54,764 nucleotides of DNA. It comes from an uncultured Collinsella sp. Its GTDB lineage: Bacteria > Actinomycetota > Coriobacteriia > Coriobacteriales > Coriobacteriaceae. Shown piece after piece: positions 34,257 to 42,504 of the stretch. Position 1 is the first letter of the stretch; each line of letters starts with the position of its first letter. The stretch lies in assembly GCA_900762015.1 (NCBI GenBank), contig CAAFEX010000071.1:1-54764 (forward strand), in the 5' to 3' direction. A program made the position numbers and the translations under genes. The notes below the pieces were generated by a model that made no database searches, was not told where the DNA came from, and was given only the letters and a program-made list of their open reading frames with translations.

Positions 34257-35132
34257 CTACTCGGAAAGCTCAAAGCCGTACTTGGCCCAAATCTTCTGGG
34301 CCTTTTTGTTGGTCAGGCAAAAGTCGATAAACGCCTTGGCCTCGTCGGCGTGCTCGGAGCTCTCGGCAACGGCACCCGGATACACGATGGGCTTGTGCGA
34401 GTCCTCGGGACACACAAAGGCCTCCTCGACACCGTCGTAGCGGAAGATGTCGGAGCTATAGACAAAGCCAGCCACGCAGTCGCCCGCGGACACATAGGCG
34501 GCGGCGGTACCAACTTTGTCAGCCAGGGCCACCTTGTCGGCGATCTCAGGCGCGTACTCGCCGTCGTCGCCCTCGGTGCCGGTGTAGAGGCCCACAGAAG
34601 CCAGCGCCTGGTTGGCGTACTTGCCGGCGGGAACGGTCTTGGCGTCGCCAATGGCGATCTTGCCGTCCAGATTCGCGACGTCGGCGATGGCCTCGACCTT
34701 GGTGTCGGATCCCTCGGCGCGAATGATCACGAGGTCGTTGACGAACATGTCCTCACGTGTGTCGACGTCGACGAGCTCGGCGGCCTCGGCGTCGTCCATG
34801 GTGCCCTTGGAGGCCGTGATGAGCACGTCGACGGCGGCACCGGCGCGCATCTGCTCGACAAGGTCGCCAGACGCCTTAAACTGCGTGTCGGCAAACGTGG
34901 TGCCGGTCTGCTCGGCGTAGAGCTCCTGAACCTCGGGCAGAGCTTTCTCGAGAGAGTTGGCGGCAAAGACCTGCAGCTCGACAGCCTTCTTCTTAGAGGA
35001 AGACTTGGCGGAGCCGGCATCGGAACCAGCGGGCTCGGACGTCTTGTTGCCCGAGCAGCCGGCAAGGCCAAGGCCGGCGGCAGCGGCAGCAGAAAGCGAG
35101 ACAAAACCGCGGCGTGAAACCATATCGAACAT
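34257..35132 (-). CDS. modA: Molybdate-binding lipoprotein ModA
   Basis: This 291-residue solute-binding protein has a signal peptide with SRRGFVSLS (twin-arginine-like) and lipobox LAGC, so it is a membrane-anchored lipoprotein. The mature part holds ModA segments FAANSLEKALPEVQ, KASGDLVEQMRAGA, DVLITASKGTMDDA and VPAGKYANQAL. The start at ATG 35132 follows AAAGGG. It is the first gene of modABC, 68 bases ahead of modB. Tungstate binding cannot be excluded. Confidence 0.92.
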   Translation of the reverse strand: MFDMVSRRGFVSLSAAAAAGLGLAGCSGNKTSEPAGSDAGSAKSSSKKKAVELQVFAANSLEKALPEVQELYAEQTGTTFADTQFKASGDLVEQMRAGAAVDVLITASKGTMDDAEAAELVDVDTREDMFVNDLVIIRAEGSDTKVEAIADVANLDGKIAIGDAKTVPAGKYANQALASVGLYTGTEGDDGEYAPEIADKVALADKVGTAAAYVSAGDCVAGFVYSSDIFRYDGVEEAFVCPEDSHKPIVYPGAVAESSEHADEAKAFIDFCLTNKKAQKIWAKYGFELSE

Positions 35133-35220
35133 ATTCAACCCTTTCGAACGCTATGCCCGGGCACCCCGCCGCAGGCTTTATTCTGTTACTAGATTATACT
35201 TACGCGCGAATAATGATAGT

Positions 35221-35245
35221 GAGAAATTATTCTCGCCAGAGAATA
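35221..35245. promoter_or_regulatory. Alternating half-site array upstream of modA
   Basis: Half-sites GAGAA (35221-35225), TTCTC (35230-35234) and GAGAA (35239-35243) recur every nine bases, making two overlapping perfect palindromes: GAGAA-N4-TTCTC and TATTCTC-N4-GAGAATA. It lies about 90 bases upstream of modA, in an AT-rich stretch where a promoter is expected. It is a good candidate operator for a molybdate-responsive repressor. It does not resemble the E. coli ModE box. Confidence 0.5.
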
Positions 35246-35293
35246 TAGTTTCGAGTTGCCGTGCACCTCGGCGTCGCTTCGGCGGATAACAAA

Positions 35294-35322
35294 GGCGGAG
35301 CAGCCGTTCAGGTCGCCCCGCC
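35294..35322 (-). terminator. Terminator after mogA/moaB
   Basis: GGCGGAGC (35294-35301) pairs with GCCCCGCC (35315-35322) with one wobble. On the minus strand TTTGTT follows. It ends the moeA-mogA unit before modABC. Confidence 0.6.
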
Positions 35323-35335
35323 GCAGGTAAACCGC

Positions 35336-35815
35336 TTAGTTGGTATGTCCGCCGCCCGCTGTCATCTGAGCCGCATGCTCCAGCTGGTCTGCTATGGCCT
35401 CCCAGCTTTCGCGGGCGGCCTTCGTAGAACCGGGAAAGTTTACGACAAGTGTATGACCTCGTTGCATGCAAATAGCGCGCGAGAGCATGGCGCGGCGCGT
35501 CTTGGTCATGGAGTACGCGCGAATCGCCTCTGCAATACCCGGCACATCGCGGTCGCAAACGGTACGCGTCGCCTCGGGCGTCACATCGCGCATCGAAAGC
35601 CCCGTGCCGCCGCAGGTGAGCACGACATTGGCGTGGCACTCATCGGCGGCTTCCACAATGGCATCACCAATCTCGCTGACATCGTCACGCACGACCACAT
35701 GCGAGGCGACCGTCCAGCCCTGCGCCTCGATAAGTTCCTCGAGTGCGGCTCCAGCCTCGTCCTGGGCAAGGTCGCGCGTATCCGAGCACGTCACGATCGA
35801 AATCTTCAACTCCAT
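35336..35815 (-). CDS. mogA: Molybdopterin adenylyltransferase MogA/MoaB family
   Basis: This 159-residue protein adenylates molybdopterin before molybdenum insertion. Motifs LTCGGTGLSMRDVTPEAT and LVVNFPGSTKA are the family nucleotide and pterin-binding segments. The ATG at 35815 follows AGGAGG and lies 10 bases after the moeA stop. MogA and MoaB cannot be told apart by eye. With MoeA it completes the last steps of molybdenum cofactor synthesis. The earlier genes (moaA, moaC, moaD, moaE) are not in the window. Confidence 0.9.
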   Translation of the reverse strand: MELKISIVTCSDTRDLAQDEAGAALEELIEAQGWTVASHVVVRDDVSEIGDAIVEAADECHANVVLTCGGTGLSMRDVTPEATRTVCDRDVPGIAEAIRAYSMTKTRRAMLSRAICMQRGHTLVVNFPGSTKAARESWEAIADQLEHAAQMTAGGGHTN

Positions 35816-35825
35816 AGCATTCCTC

Positions 35826-37088
35826 CTACAACACGGCGCCCTCGGGCAGGTCGACGCGAACAACGTCCACGACATCTCCTGCCTTGAGCTCGCACGGTCC
35901 TTCGTCAATACGCAACAGGCAGTTGGCCCGCTGCATCGTGCCAAGCAGCGCCGAATTCTGCGTCTTGGCCTCGGTCACCATCAGCTCACCGGTCTTGGGG
36001 TCGCGCAAAACCGTGGCGCGATCGAAGAAGCGTCGGTCCTGGCGCTTTTTCACACCGTGTGTGAGCGTCGCCTGCTGCACGGGACGCGGACCCTCGGCAA
36101 AGCCGCGCATCTTGCGAATCGCCGGACGGGCGAGCATCTCAAAGCCCACATACGCCGCGGCCGGATTGCCTGAAAGCCCCAGGTAGGGCTTACCCCCGAG
36201 CAAGCCAAACGTAATGGCCTTGCCCGGACGCATCGAGATGCGATCGAACAGCACCTCGCCCTCGTGCCGGACCAGCGCCGTCACATAGTCGTAATCGCCC
36301 GCCGAGGCGCCTCCGCTCGTAATGACAAAGTCGCACTCCTGCACGGCACGATGAACCAGCTCGGCAATCGCCTGCTCATCATCGGGCGCAATGCCATAGA
36401 ACACGGGCTCGGCGCCGGCATCGAGCGCTTCGGCCATCAACGCCGACGAGTTGGAGTCGCGAATCTGCCCGCGCGCCGGCAGCTCACCCGGCGCGACCAG
36501 CTCCGTGCCCAGCGAGATAATGCCCACGCGCGGAGCGGCATGGACCTTCACGCTCGCGTAACCGGCGCTTGCCAGCAGGCCGGCGCCGGCCGGAGCCACA
36601 ACCTCACCGGCGCGCATCACGACGTCGCCGGCATGGGCCTCCTCGGCGGCAGAGCGAACGTTCTCCCCCACCTTGGCCGGCGCCGAGAACCTCACACGCG
36701 AGCCCTCGTTGCCGTCACCGTCGAGCACATCGACGATCTCGTATTTCACCACGGCATCGGCACCTTCGGGTACCGGCGCGCCCGTCATGATGCGGACCGT
36801 CTCGCCCGCGCCGATTACGCCCTCAAACACATGTCCCGCAGCCTCGTGTCCGATAACGTCGAGCGTCACCGGCGCCTCGCCAGACGCCTGCGCCAAGTCC
36901 GCCGAGCGCACGGCATATCCGTCCATAGCACTGTTGGCAAACGGCGAGATGTCGATGTCGGCCACCGCGTCCTCGGCCAAGGGAAGACCGGTGGCCTGCC
37001 ACACGGGAATCTCGACGAGATCGGTCGGAGCAACGTGCGACAGAACAATCGACTGCGCGACCTCCAGCGGAATGAGTTTCTCTGCCAT
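35826..37088 (-). CDS. moeA: Molybdopterin molybdenumtransferase MoeA
   Basis: This 420-residue protein inserts molybdate into adenylated molybdopterin. Family segments include SPFANSAMDGYAVRSAD, RIMTGAPVPEGADAVV, GQIRDSNSSAL, ITSGGASAGDYDY and GLSGNPAAA, spread over the four usual domains. The start at 37088 (MAEKLIPL) follows AGAGGTG; a GTG two codons upstream is less well placed. It heads a two-gene unit with mogA, divergent from the CLC channel gene. Confidence 0.95.
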   Translation of the reverse strand: MAEKLIPLEVAQSIVLSHVAPTDLVEIPVWQATGLPLAEDAVADIDISPFANSAMDGYAVRSADLAQASGEAPVTLDVIGHEAAGHVFEGVIGAGETVRIMTGAPVPEGADAVVKYEIVDVLDGDGNEGSRVRFSAPAKVGENVRSAAEEAHAGDVVMRAGEVVAPAGAGLLASAGYASVKVHAAPRVGIISLGTELVAPGELPARGQIRDSNSSALMAEALDAGAEPVFYGIAPDDEQAIAELVHRAVQECDFVITSGGASAGDYDYVTALVRHEGEVLFDRISMRPGKAITFGLLGGKPYLGLSGNPAAAYVGFEMLARPAIRKMRGFAEGPRPVQQATLTHGVKKRQDRRFFDRATVLRDPKTGELMVTEAKTQNSALLGTMQRANCLLRIDEGPCELKAGDVVDVVRVDLPEGAVL

Positions 37089-37298
37089 ATGCACCTCTTA
37101 ATGCCACGGCGCACAACAGGGGCGCCGATTCTTTATGCTTGTTTCAGTATAATCCCCAGACGCACGACCGCGACTTGGCCTGTACCCGGAAATACACCTG
37201 TCGGCCGCAAGCCACGAAACAGAATCGAAACCAACCCACCGGCTCGTCGCGTTTACCGCGTTTTATAATGCTTGCGTTGCAACCTAAAAGAGGAACGT

Positions 37299-38720
37299 AT
37301 GACTCATAACGACAAACCCGAAAGCGCAAACAAGGCGCAAGACCATCCCCAGCCGCTCGACGACGGCGGCTTTTTTTCCCTGAACGACGTCATCACGGCA
37401 GGCAGGCATCAACTTACCCGCTCCGAGCATCTCTTGGCTGCCGACACGCGCCGCAACGCCCGCAACCTACTCGCGAGCGCCAAGTTGCTCGTACTCGTCG
37501 TCATCGTCTCGCTTGCCATGGGCGTTGCCGCTTGGGCGTTTTTGGCCTCGTTGAATATCGCGACCGACTATCGCGAGCACCATGCGTGGATTTACGCGCT
37601 TCTTCCCGTTGTGGGCGTTGCCACCGCATGGGTGTACAAAAACCACGGTCTTGCCGCCAAACGCGGTAACAACCTGGTCATCGACTCCGCTCTGGGCACC
37701 CGCCTCATCCATATGCGCATGGCCGTCCTCACCTTCGTCTGCTCCACGCTCACGCACCTCACGGGCGGATCGGCCGGTCGCGAGGGAGCTGCGGTGCAGA
37801 TTGGCGGCACCATCGCCAGCAACATCTCGAGCTTCGCCCACCTCAAAAAACATGACCACCACGACCTCATGCTCGCCGGCATCTCGTCGGCCTTTGGCGC
37901 CGTATTCGGTTCGCCCCTTGCCGGCGCGTTCTTTGGTATGGAGATGTGCTTTATCGGCAAAATCGACTACACCGCAGGCATCTACTGCCTCGTCGCCTCG
38001 TTTACCGGCTACTTTACATCACTTGCCCTGGGTACCGAGTACGAAGCGAATGTCATCGCCAGCGTTCCCAACATGACACCACGGACGGTTGTCATCGTTG
38101 TTATCAGCGCCATCATCTTCGGTTTGACGGCACGCCTCTTTGCCTGGTCGGTTCGAACCGTCAAGAGCCTGTACGGTCGCTTTATCACCAATTACCTTGT
38201 TCGCGCACTCATCGGCTCACTCGTGGTTTTGGCCGCCTATGCCCTCCTCGACGCCTGGAAGTATGCTGGCCTTGCCACGTGGCTTTCCGGCGCCGGGTTT
38301 GCCGGTAACACGACCCTTGCCGACGCCGTCACCAAGCTCGTGGTGACGGCGCTCACCCTGGGCGCCGGCTTCCAAGGAGGCGAGGTCACACCCCTGTTTG
38401 GCATCGGTGCGGCGCTCGGCGGTTGGATCGGCCGCCTCGTCGGAATCGACCCCAGCTTTCTGGCGGCGCTGGGCATGCTCGGCGTCTTCTGCGCCGGCCT
38501 TAACGTGCCCATCACCACCTGTATGATGGCCATCGACCTGTTCCACGGCACGGCCGCCGGGTTCTTTGTCATCGTGGCGTTTATCAGCTATCTCGCCGGC
38601 GGCCACCGCGGCGTGTATCCCGCCCAGCGCATCATCTCACCCAAGCGCCGCTCGCTTATTGTGGACGAGGGCGGCACGGTGGCAGAGGCTATCGAGCGTC
38701 ACAACGACCTGATAGAGTAG
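37299..38720 (+). CDS. CLC-family chloride/fluoride channel or antiporter
   Basis: This 473-residue membrane protein is of the CLC superfamily. GGSAGREGAAVQIGG is the helix-E/F motif with the gating glutamate, and GGEVTPLFGIGAALGG is the later GxFxP-like motif with Val in place of Phe. The classical GSGIP selectivity motif is not seen in the N-terminal half. CLC-F fluoride exporters also lack it, so fluoride transport is possible. The start at 37299 (MTHNDKPE) follows AGAGGAA. A TATAAT box (37263-37268) lies 31 bases upstream. Confidence 0.85.
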   Translation: MTHNDKPESANKAQDHPQPLDDGGFFSLNDVITAGRHQLTRSEHLLAADTRRNARNLLASAKLLVLVVIVSLAMGVAAWAFLASLNIATDYREHHAWIYALLPVVGVATAWVYKNHGLAAKRGNNLVIDSALGTRLIHMRMAVLTFVCSTLTHLTGGSAGREGAAVQIGGTIASNISSFAHLKKHDHHDLMLAGISSAFGAVFGSPLAGAFFGMEMCFIGKIDYTAGIYCLVASFTGYFTSLALGTEYEANVIASVPNMTPRTVVIVVISAIIFGLTARLFAWSVRTVKSLYGRFITNYLVRALIGSLVVLAAYALLDAWKYAGLATWLSGAGFAGNTTLADAVTKLVVTALTLGAGFQGGEVTPLFGIGAALGGWIGRLVGIDPSFLAALGMLGVFCAGLNVPITTCMMAIDLFHGTAAGFFVIVAFISYLAGGHRGVYPAQRIISPKRRSLIVDEGGTVAEAIERHNDLIE

Positions 38721-38807
38721 ACGTTAGTATTCGCCGTGCAGCCACAATCGGGGGCAATTCGACCTGAGCGCGACCGCACCGTCACGTCATACGCCGGGAG
38801 TCGCCCC

Positions 38808-39770
38808 ATGCACGCAACTGATTTTGGTCGCACGCTCATCATCGCCAACCCCGCCGCCCAGTCGGGTGCGGCGCGCGAAGTTGCCGAGCGCCTGCAGCGC
38901 TTTTTGGACATGACCGCGCGCTCATCCCAGTTTGATCTGGTGCTGACCGAGCGCATGGGACATGCCAAGGAACTTGCCGCACGGGCCCAGGGCTACCGCA
39001 CGGTTATCGCACTCGGCGGCGATGGCGTGATCCACGAGGTCGTCAATGGACTCATGACGCAGGATGAATCGGCCCGTCCCGCCCTTGCCGTCCTACCCGT
39101 TGGTTCCGGCAACGATTTTGCCCAAACGCTCGGTATCGAAGATTTCTCCGGTAAGAATTTTGGCGCGCTGCTCACCTGTGAGCCGCGGCGTCAAGACATC
39201 GGGCGTATTCGCTCATGGAACCCCGCAAACGGCAGCGGCGAGGCTACCGTTGAGTACTACGACCAGACGCTTTCGATCGGCATCGATGCCGCCATCGGCC
39301 TGGGCACCACCGAGCTGCGAAAAAAGACCGGCTTGACGGGCGCTCCGCTCTACACCCTCTCGGGACTTGAGCAGTTTGGCCTGCGCTATCGCAACTACCC
39401 CATGACCATCAGCTTTGATGGCGCGCCAGCCGAGCGCGTGAGGGCAATCATCATGGCAATCCAGCTGGGACCCACCTATGGTTCGGGCTATCGCATCTGT
39501 CCCGACGCCGACCCCTGTGACGGTATATTCGACGTCTGCTACGCCTGCGGCCCCGTTCCGCGCGCGGTCGCGCTTCCCATGTTCCTTTCGGCCAAAGACG
39601 GCCACCATACCAAGCTGCCACCGGTTCGTATGCGTCGCTGTCGCCATGCCGAGCTTATCTTTGAGGAGCCCAACTACCCCATCCAGGCCGACGGTGAGCC
39701 CATCGTCGCCTCGCGCATCGAGGTCGACATCCTCAGCGGAGCCCTCCACGTCTGGCACCCCACCCGCTAA
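38808..39770 (+). CDS. Diacylglycerol kinase / YegS-like lipid kinase
   Basis: This 320-residue protein has a DAGK catalytic domain. NPAAQSGAAREVAERL near the N terminus, the nucleotide motif ALGGDGVIHEVVNGL, PVGSGNDFAQTLG and IGIDAAIG are diagnostic. The C-terminal part with IQADGEPI completes the fold. It phosphorylates diacylglycerol or a related lipid at the membrane face. The start at 38808 follows GGGAG. It lies 87 bases after the channel gene, perhaps in the same transcript. Confidence 0.88.
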   Translation: MHATDFGRTLIIANPAAQSGAAREVAERLQRFLDMTARSSQFDLVLTERMGHAKELAARAQGYRTVIALGGDGVIHEVVNGLMTQDESARPALAVLPVGSGNDFAQTLGIEDFSGKNFGALLTCEPRRQDIGRIRSWNPANGSGEATVEYYDQTLSIGIDAAIGLGTTELRKKTGLTGAPLYTLSGLEQFGLRYRNYPMTISFDGAPAERVRAIIMAIQLGPTYGSGYRICPDADPCDGIFDVCYACGPVPRAVALPMFLSAKDGHHTKLPPVRMRRCRHAELIFEEPNYPIQADGEPIVASRIEVDILSGALHVWHPTR

Positions 39771-39855
39771 CCCCACCTAAGTTGCGGTGAAATAGGGACT
39801 GCCTTGCGGCTTTAGCTGCATAAACAGTCCCTATTTCACCGCAGCTTAGGGGTGG
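39771..39855. repeat. GCGGTGAAATAG-family hairpin repeat, full copy (3 of 4), likely bidirectional terminator
   Basis: The left arm at 39771-39801 and right arm at 39825-39855 pair over about 30 bases with few mismatches; the core of both is GCGGTGAAATAGGGACTG. The element exactly fills the gap between the stop of the lipid kinase gene and the stop of the convergent release-factor-like gene. The 23-base loop is not conserved in the other copies. Confidence 0.85.
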
Positions 39856-40236
39856 CTATTCGTCGCTGCCCAGTTTGCGACGGTTGGCCTTTTTAATCGC
39901 GTTGAAGTGCTTGTCGTTGAGCCTGCGCTGGCGAGAGCGTTGAGGCACCTTGGTCCTTACGCGTCGACGCGGTGGACGCCCGCGACGCTCAAGCTCTGCC
40001 CTCAGCTTACGCAAACAGCTCGCGCGATTCTGAAACTGACTGCGGCTCTCGCGCGCCGTCACGGTAATCCCCGTGGGCCCATGCTTCATGCGCACCGCTG
40101 AATCCGTCGTGTTCACGCCCTGCCCGCCCGGACCCGTCGCGCGAAACACCTGCACCTCGCAATCGCGCGCCAACTCCTCGACCGACATCTCGGCATAGCG
40201 CGCATACTCGCGCCATCCCATCTTGTTCTCATCCAT
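39856..40236 (-). CDS. Stand-alone GGQ release-factor-like protein (ArfB/YaeJ-like)
   Basis: This 126-residue protein contains only the peptidyl-tRNA hydrolysis domain of class I release factors. RATGPGGQGVNTTDSAVRM holds the catalytic GGQ and the following family segment, and the C terminus is strongly basic. There are no codon-recognition domains. Proteins of this type rescue stalled ribosomes. The start at 40236 follows GGGGAGG. The open frame upstream to 40476 overlaps xpt and is not coding. Length and tail resemble ArfB (140 residues), but assignment to ArfB rather than another stand-alone family is open. Confidence 0.85.
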   Translation of the reverse strand: MDENKMGWREYARYAEMSVEELARDCEVQVFRATGPGGQGVNTTDSAVRMKHGPTGITVTARESRSQFQNRASCLRKLRAELERRGRPPRRRVRTKVPQRSRQRRLNDKHFNAIKKANRRKLGSDE

Positions 40237-40255
40237 ATCAACACCTCCCCTCATA

Positions 40256-40292
40256 CAAAAAATGTGACAAAGGGACAGTCCCTTTGTCACAT
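40256..40292 (-). terminator. Perfect 15-bp palindrome serving as xpt terminator
   Basis: ATGTGACAAAGGGAC (40262-40276) and its exact reverse complement (40278-40292) flank a single A. On the minus strand a TTTTTT run follows. It lies 27 bases after the xpt stop. The GTGACAAAGGGAC type of arm looks like a dispersed REP-like sequence as well as a terminator. Confidence 0.8.
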
Positions 40293-40318
40293 GCATACCA
40301 ATCGCTTGTGTTGCGAGC

Positions 40319-40897
40319 CTAGGCGAAGGTGATCTCGCCGTTCTCGCAGTCCATATCGGCGATACGGGCCAGGCTCTCAACACGGAAGCCGCGCTTGCGG
40401 AGCTTATCGCCACCGCCCTGGAAGCCCTTCTCCACCGCAATGCCAATACCAGATACCTCGGCACCCGCAGCCTCACAGATCTTGATAAGACCCTCGAGCG
40501 CGCAGCCGTTGGCCAGGAAGTCGTCGATAATCAGGACCTTGTCGCCCTCGGACAGGAAGCGCTTGCCAACGATAACCGGGTACTCCTTCTGCTTGGTAAA
40601 GGAGTAGATGGTCGTGGCATACTGCTCGCCGTCGAGGTTGATGGACTGTGCCTTCTTGGCAAAGACCACCGGCACGCCACCAAAATGCTGGGCCGCAATG
40701 CAAGCCATGCCAATGCCCGAAGCCTCGATCGTCAGGATCTTGTTGATCTCGACACCCTCGAACAGACGGGCCCACTCGGCGCCCATATGGTCGAACAGCT
40801 CAACGTCGCACTGGTGGTTGAGGAAGGCATCAACCTTAAGGACGTTACCGGCCTTTACGATGCCGTCATGGCGAATACGATCCTCAAGCTCCTGCAT
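40319..40897 (-). CDS. xpt: Xanthine phosphoribosyltransferase
   Basis: This 192-residue enzyme of purine salvage converts xanthine and PRPP to XMP. The PRPP-binding loop LIIDDFLANGCAL and segments TIEASGIGMACIAAQ and YSFTKQKEYPVIV match the Bacillus Xpt family (194 residues). No purine riboswitch was recognised in the 160 bases upstream. It appears to be a single-gene unit ended by the palindrome at 40262-40292. Confidence 0.94.
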   Translation of the reverse strand: MQELEDRIRHDGIVKAGNVLKVDAFLNHQCDVELFDHMGAEWARLFEGVEINKILTIEASGIGMACIAAQHFGGVPVVFAKKAQSINLDGEQYATTIYSFTKQKEYPVIVGKRFLSEGDKVLIIDDFLANGCALEGLIKICEAAGAEVSGIGIAVEKGFQGGGDKLRKRGFRVESLARIADMDCENGEITFA

Positions 40898-41057
40898 GGC
40901 GCAACCCCTTCTCGCGGCAACGATACCGCGCGATTAATAAACGTTGTTCGATAGTCTACCACGGACCGACCCCCGCCCGCCCCACAAGCCGCATCGCACT
41001 ATAAAGCTGCAAGACCAGTAGATAGGCCCGATTCGTGGCAGACAGCCTCCCAACACG

Positions 41058-42362
41058 CTAATGCCGGGTGCGCGTCCTCACCAAACGTACCAATGTGAGC
41101 GCAAAGCCCACGGTAGCAACGGCCATCAGCACGTAGAATACCAAACGGAAGCCAAAGAGGAACACGTCCGGACGACCCGCCACATAGCTCGTGACCGTCT
41201 TGCCCATCGCCGCGCTCGTCTGTCCATACAGGATGCGCGACGCCGCCGTAATACCCAGCGCTATGCCCGCATAGCGCGCCAAGCTGCTCAAGCTGCCCGC
41301 AAAGCCAAGCGCCTCACGCGGAGCCGAACCCATATACAGCGAATTATTGGGACTCTGGAAGATCGACGTGCCGCACGACATAAACGCGACGCAGCACACA
41401 ATCATCAAGATGGAAGAGTGCTCGTCAAGCGTGCTCACCGCAAAGAGACCGCACACGTACACGCCCAGGCCAACGGCCGTGGGCGCTTCACAACCAACAC
41501 GGTCGGACACCGAGCCCGAAAGCGGGCCCACAATGGCATTCACGACCGGCATCGCCAAAAACAACAGGCCGGAGATATCGGAGCTAAAGCCGTGGGCATC
41601 CTGAAAGTAGAACGGCAGCACAAACTCGGAGGCACCGATACCCACGAACACGATAAGCATGCAAGCCAGGTTAATCGTGAAAGCCGAGCTCGCAAAGCAG
41701 CGACGCGCCGCCTCTGTCAACGGCATAGGGCGTTCGCCAGCCTCCGGCTTCACATGCGGCAGCGTATAGAGTCCCACGATAAACGAGATTACGCCAATGG
41801 GCAGATTGATAAGGAAGATGCTCTCCCAGGGAAAGCTCGCCACCAGCACGCCGCCGAGCACGGGGCCGCACATCATGCCAAGAGCCACAAAGGTCGCCAG
41901 AATGCCCATGGCACGGCCGCGCTCACGCGCCGGAAACGACTCGGTGATGATGCCCATATTGTTGGCCATCGCGGCGGCACAGCCAATGCCCTGCACGAAA
42001 CGCGCCAAGATAAGCACCTCGAGCGAAGCCGAAAGCCCGCAAAGCAACGAGCCGCCCGTAAAGACGATTACACCAAGCTGGAACACATTCACCTTGCCGC
42101 GCACATCGCCCAAGCGGCCAAACGGCAGCATGGCGACGCACGTCGCGAGCAGATACACCGAGCTCACGAGCTGAATGCGGTCGAGACCCACCCCCAGCTC
42201 CTTTTGCATCACTGGGAGCGCCACCGTCACGATGCTCGCATCCAGACACGCCATAAAGGTCATGACGAGCACGGTGAACAGAATCGCCCATTTATTCTTA
42301 CCGTGGGTGTCGCCCTCCAGGGCAATGTGCTCGCGGCGCAGCTGCTCTGCGGTTTTCTCCAT
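41058..42362 (-). CDS. MFS drug/metabolite exporter (DHA2-like)
   Basis: This 434-residue membrane transporter has family motifs FMACLDASIVTVALPVMQ in helix 1, FGRLGDVRGK in the 2-3 loop and RFVQGIGCAAAMANN in helix 4, typical of proton-driven drug exporters of the major facilitator superfamily. About 12 to 14 helices are expected. The start at 42362 (MEKTAEQL) is chosen because AAAGG lies six bases upstream; ATG 42368 would overlap it. Substrate unknown. It follows the metY terminator. Confidence 0.85.
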   Translation of the reverse strand: MEKTAEQLRREHIALEGDTHGKNKWAILFTVLVMTFMACLDASIVTVALPVMQKELGVGLDRIQLVSSVYLLATCVAMLPFGRLGDVRGKVNVFQLGVIVFTGGSLLCGLSASLEVLILARFVQGIGCAAAMANNMGIITESFPARERGRAMGILATFVALGMMCGPVLGGVLVASFPWESIFLINLPIGVISFIVGLYTLPHVKPEAGERPMPLTEAARRCFASSAFTINLACMLIVFVGIGASEFVLPFYFQDAHGFSSDISGLLFLAMPVVNAIVGPLSGSVSDRVGCEAPTAVGLGVYVCGLFAVSTLDEHSSILMIVCCVAFMSCGTSIFQSPNNSLYMGSAPREALGFAGSLSSLARYAGIALGITAASRILYGQTSAAMGKTVTSYVAGRPDVFLFGFRLVFYVLMAVATVGFALTLVRLVRTRTRH

Positions 42363-42388
42363 ATCCATCCTTTCGAGTGGCCCAACGC

Positions 42389-42435
42389 AAAAACGGGGCC
42401 CCAATCGCCTACAAACGGACACGATCGGGGTCCCG
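42389..42435 (-). terminator. Terminator after metY
   Basis: CGGGGCCCCAATCG (42394-42407) pairs with CGATCGGGGTCCCG (42422-42435) with two wobbles. On the minus strand TTTTT follows. It lies between metY and the MFS gene. Confidence 0.8.
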
Positions 42436-42504
42436 CCTACGGAATCGGAACTATGAGGACGTCGTCAGCCGAAAAGCCGTCCCACGCCTAGCACGCACGC
42501 TAGC

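Noticed and set aside
40898..41057. Purine riboswitch upstream of xpt
   Set aside because: The conserved junction and loop sequences of the purine aptamer were not found.
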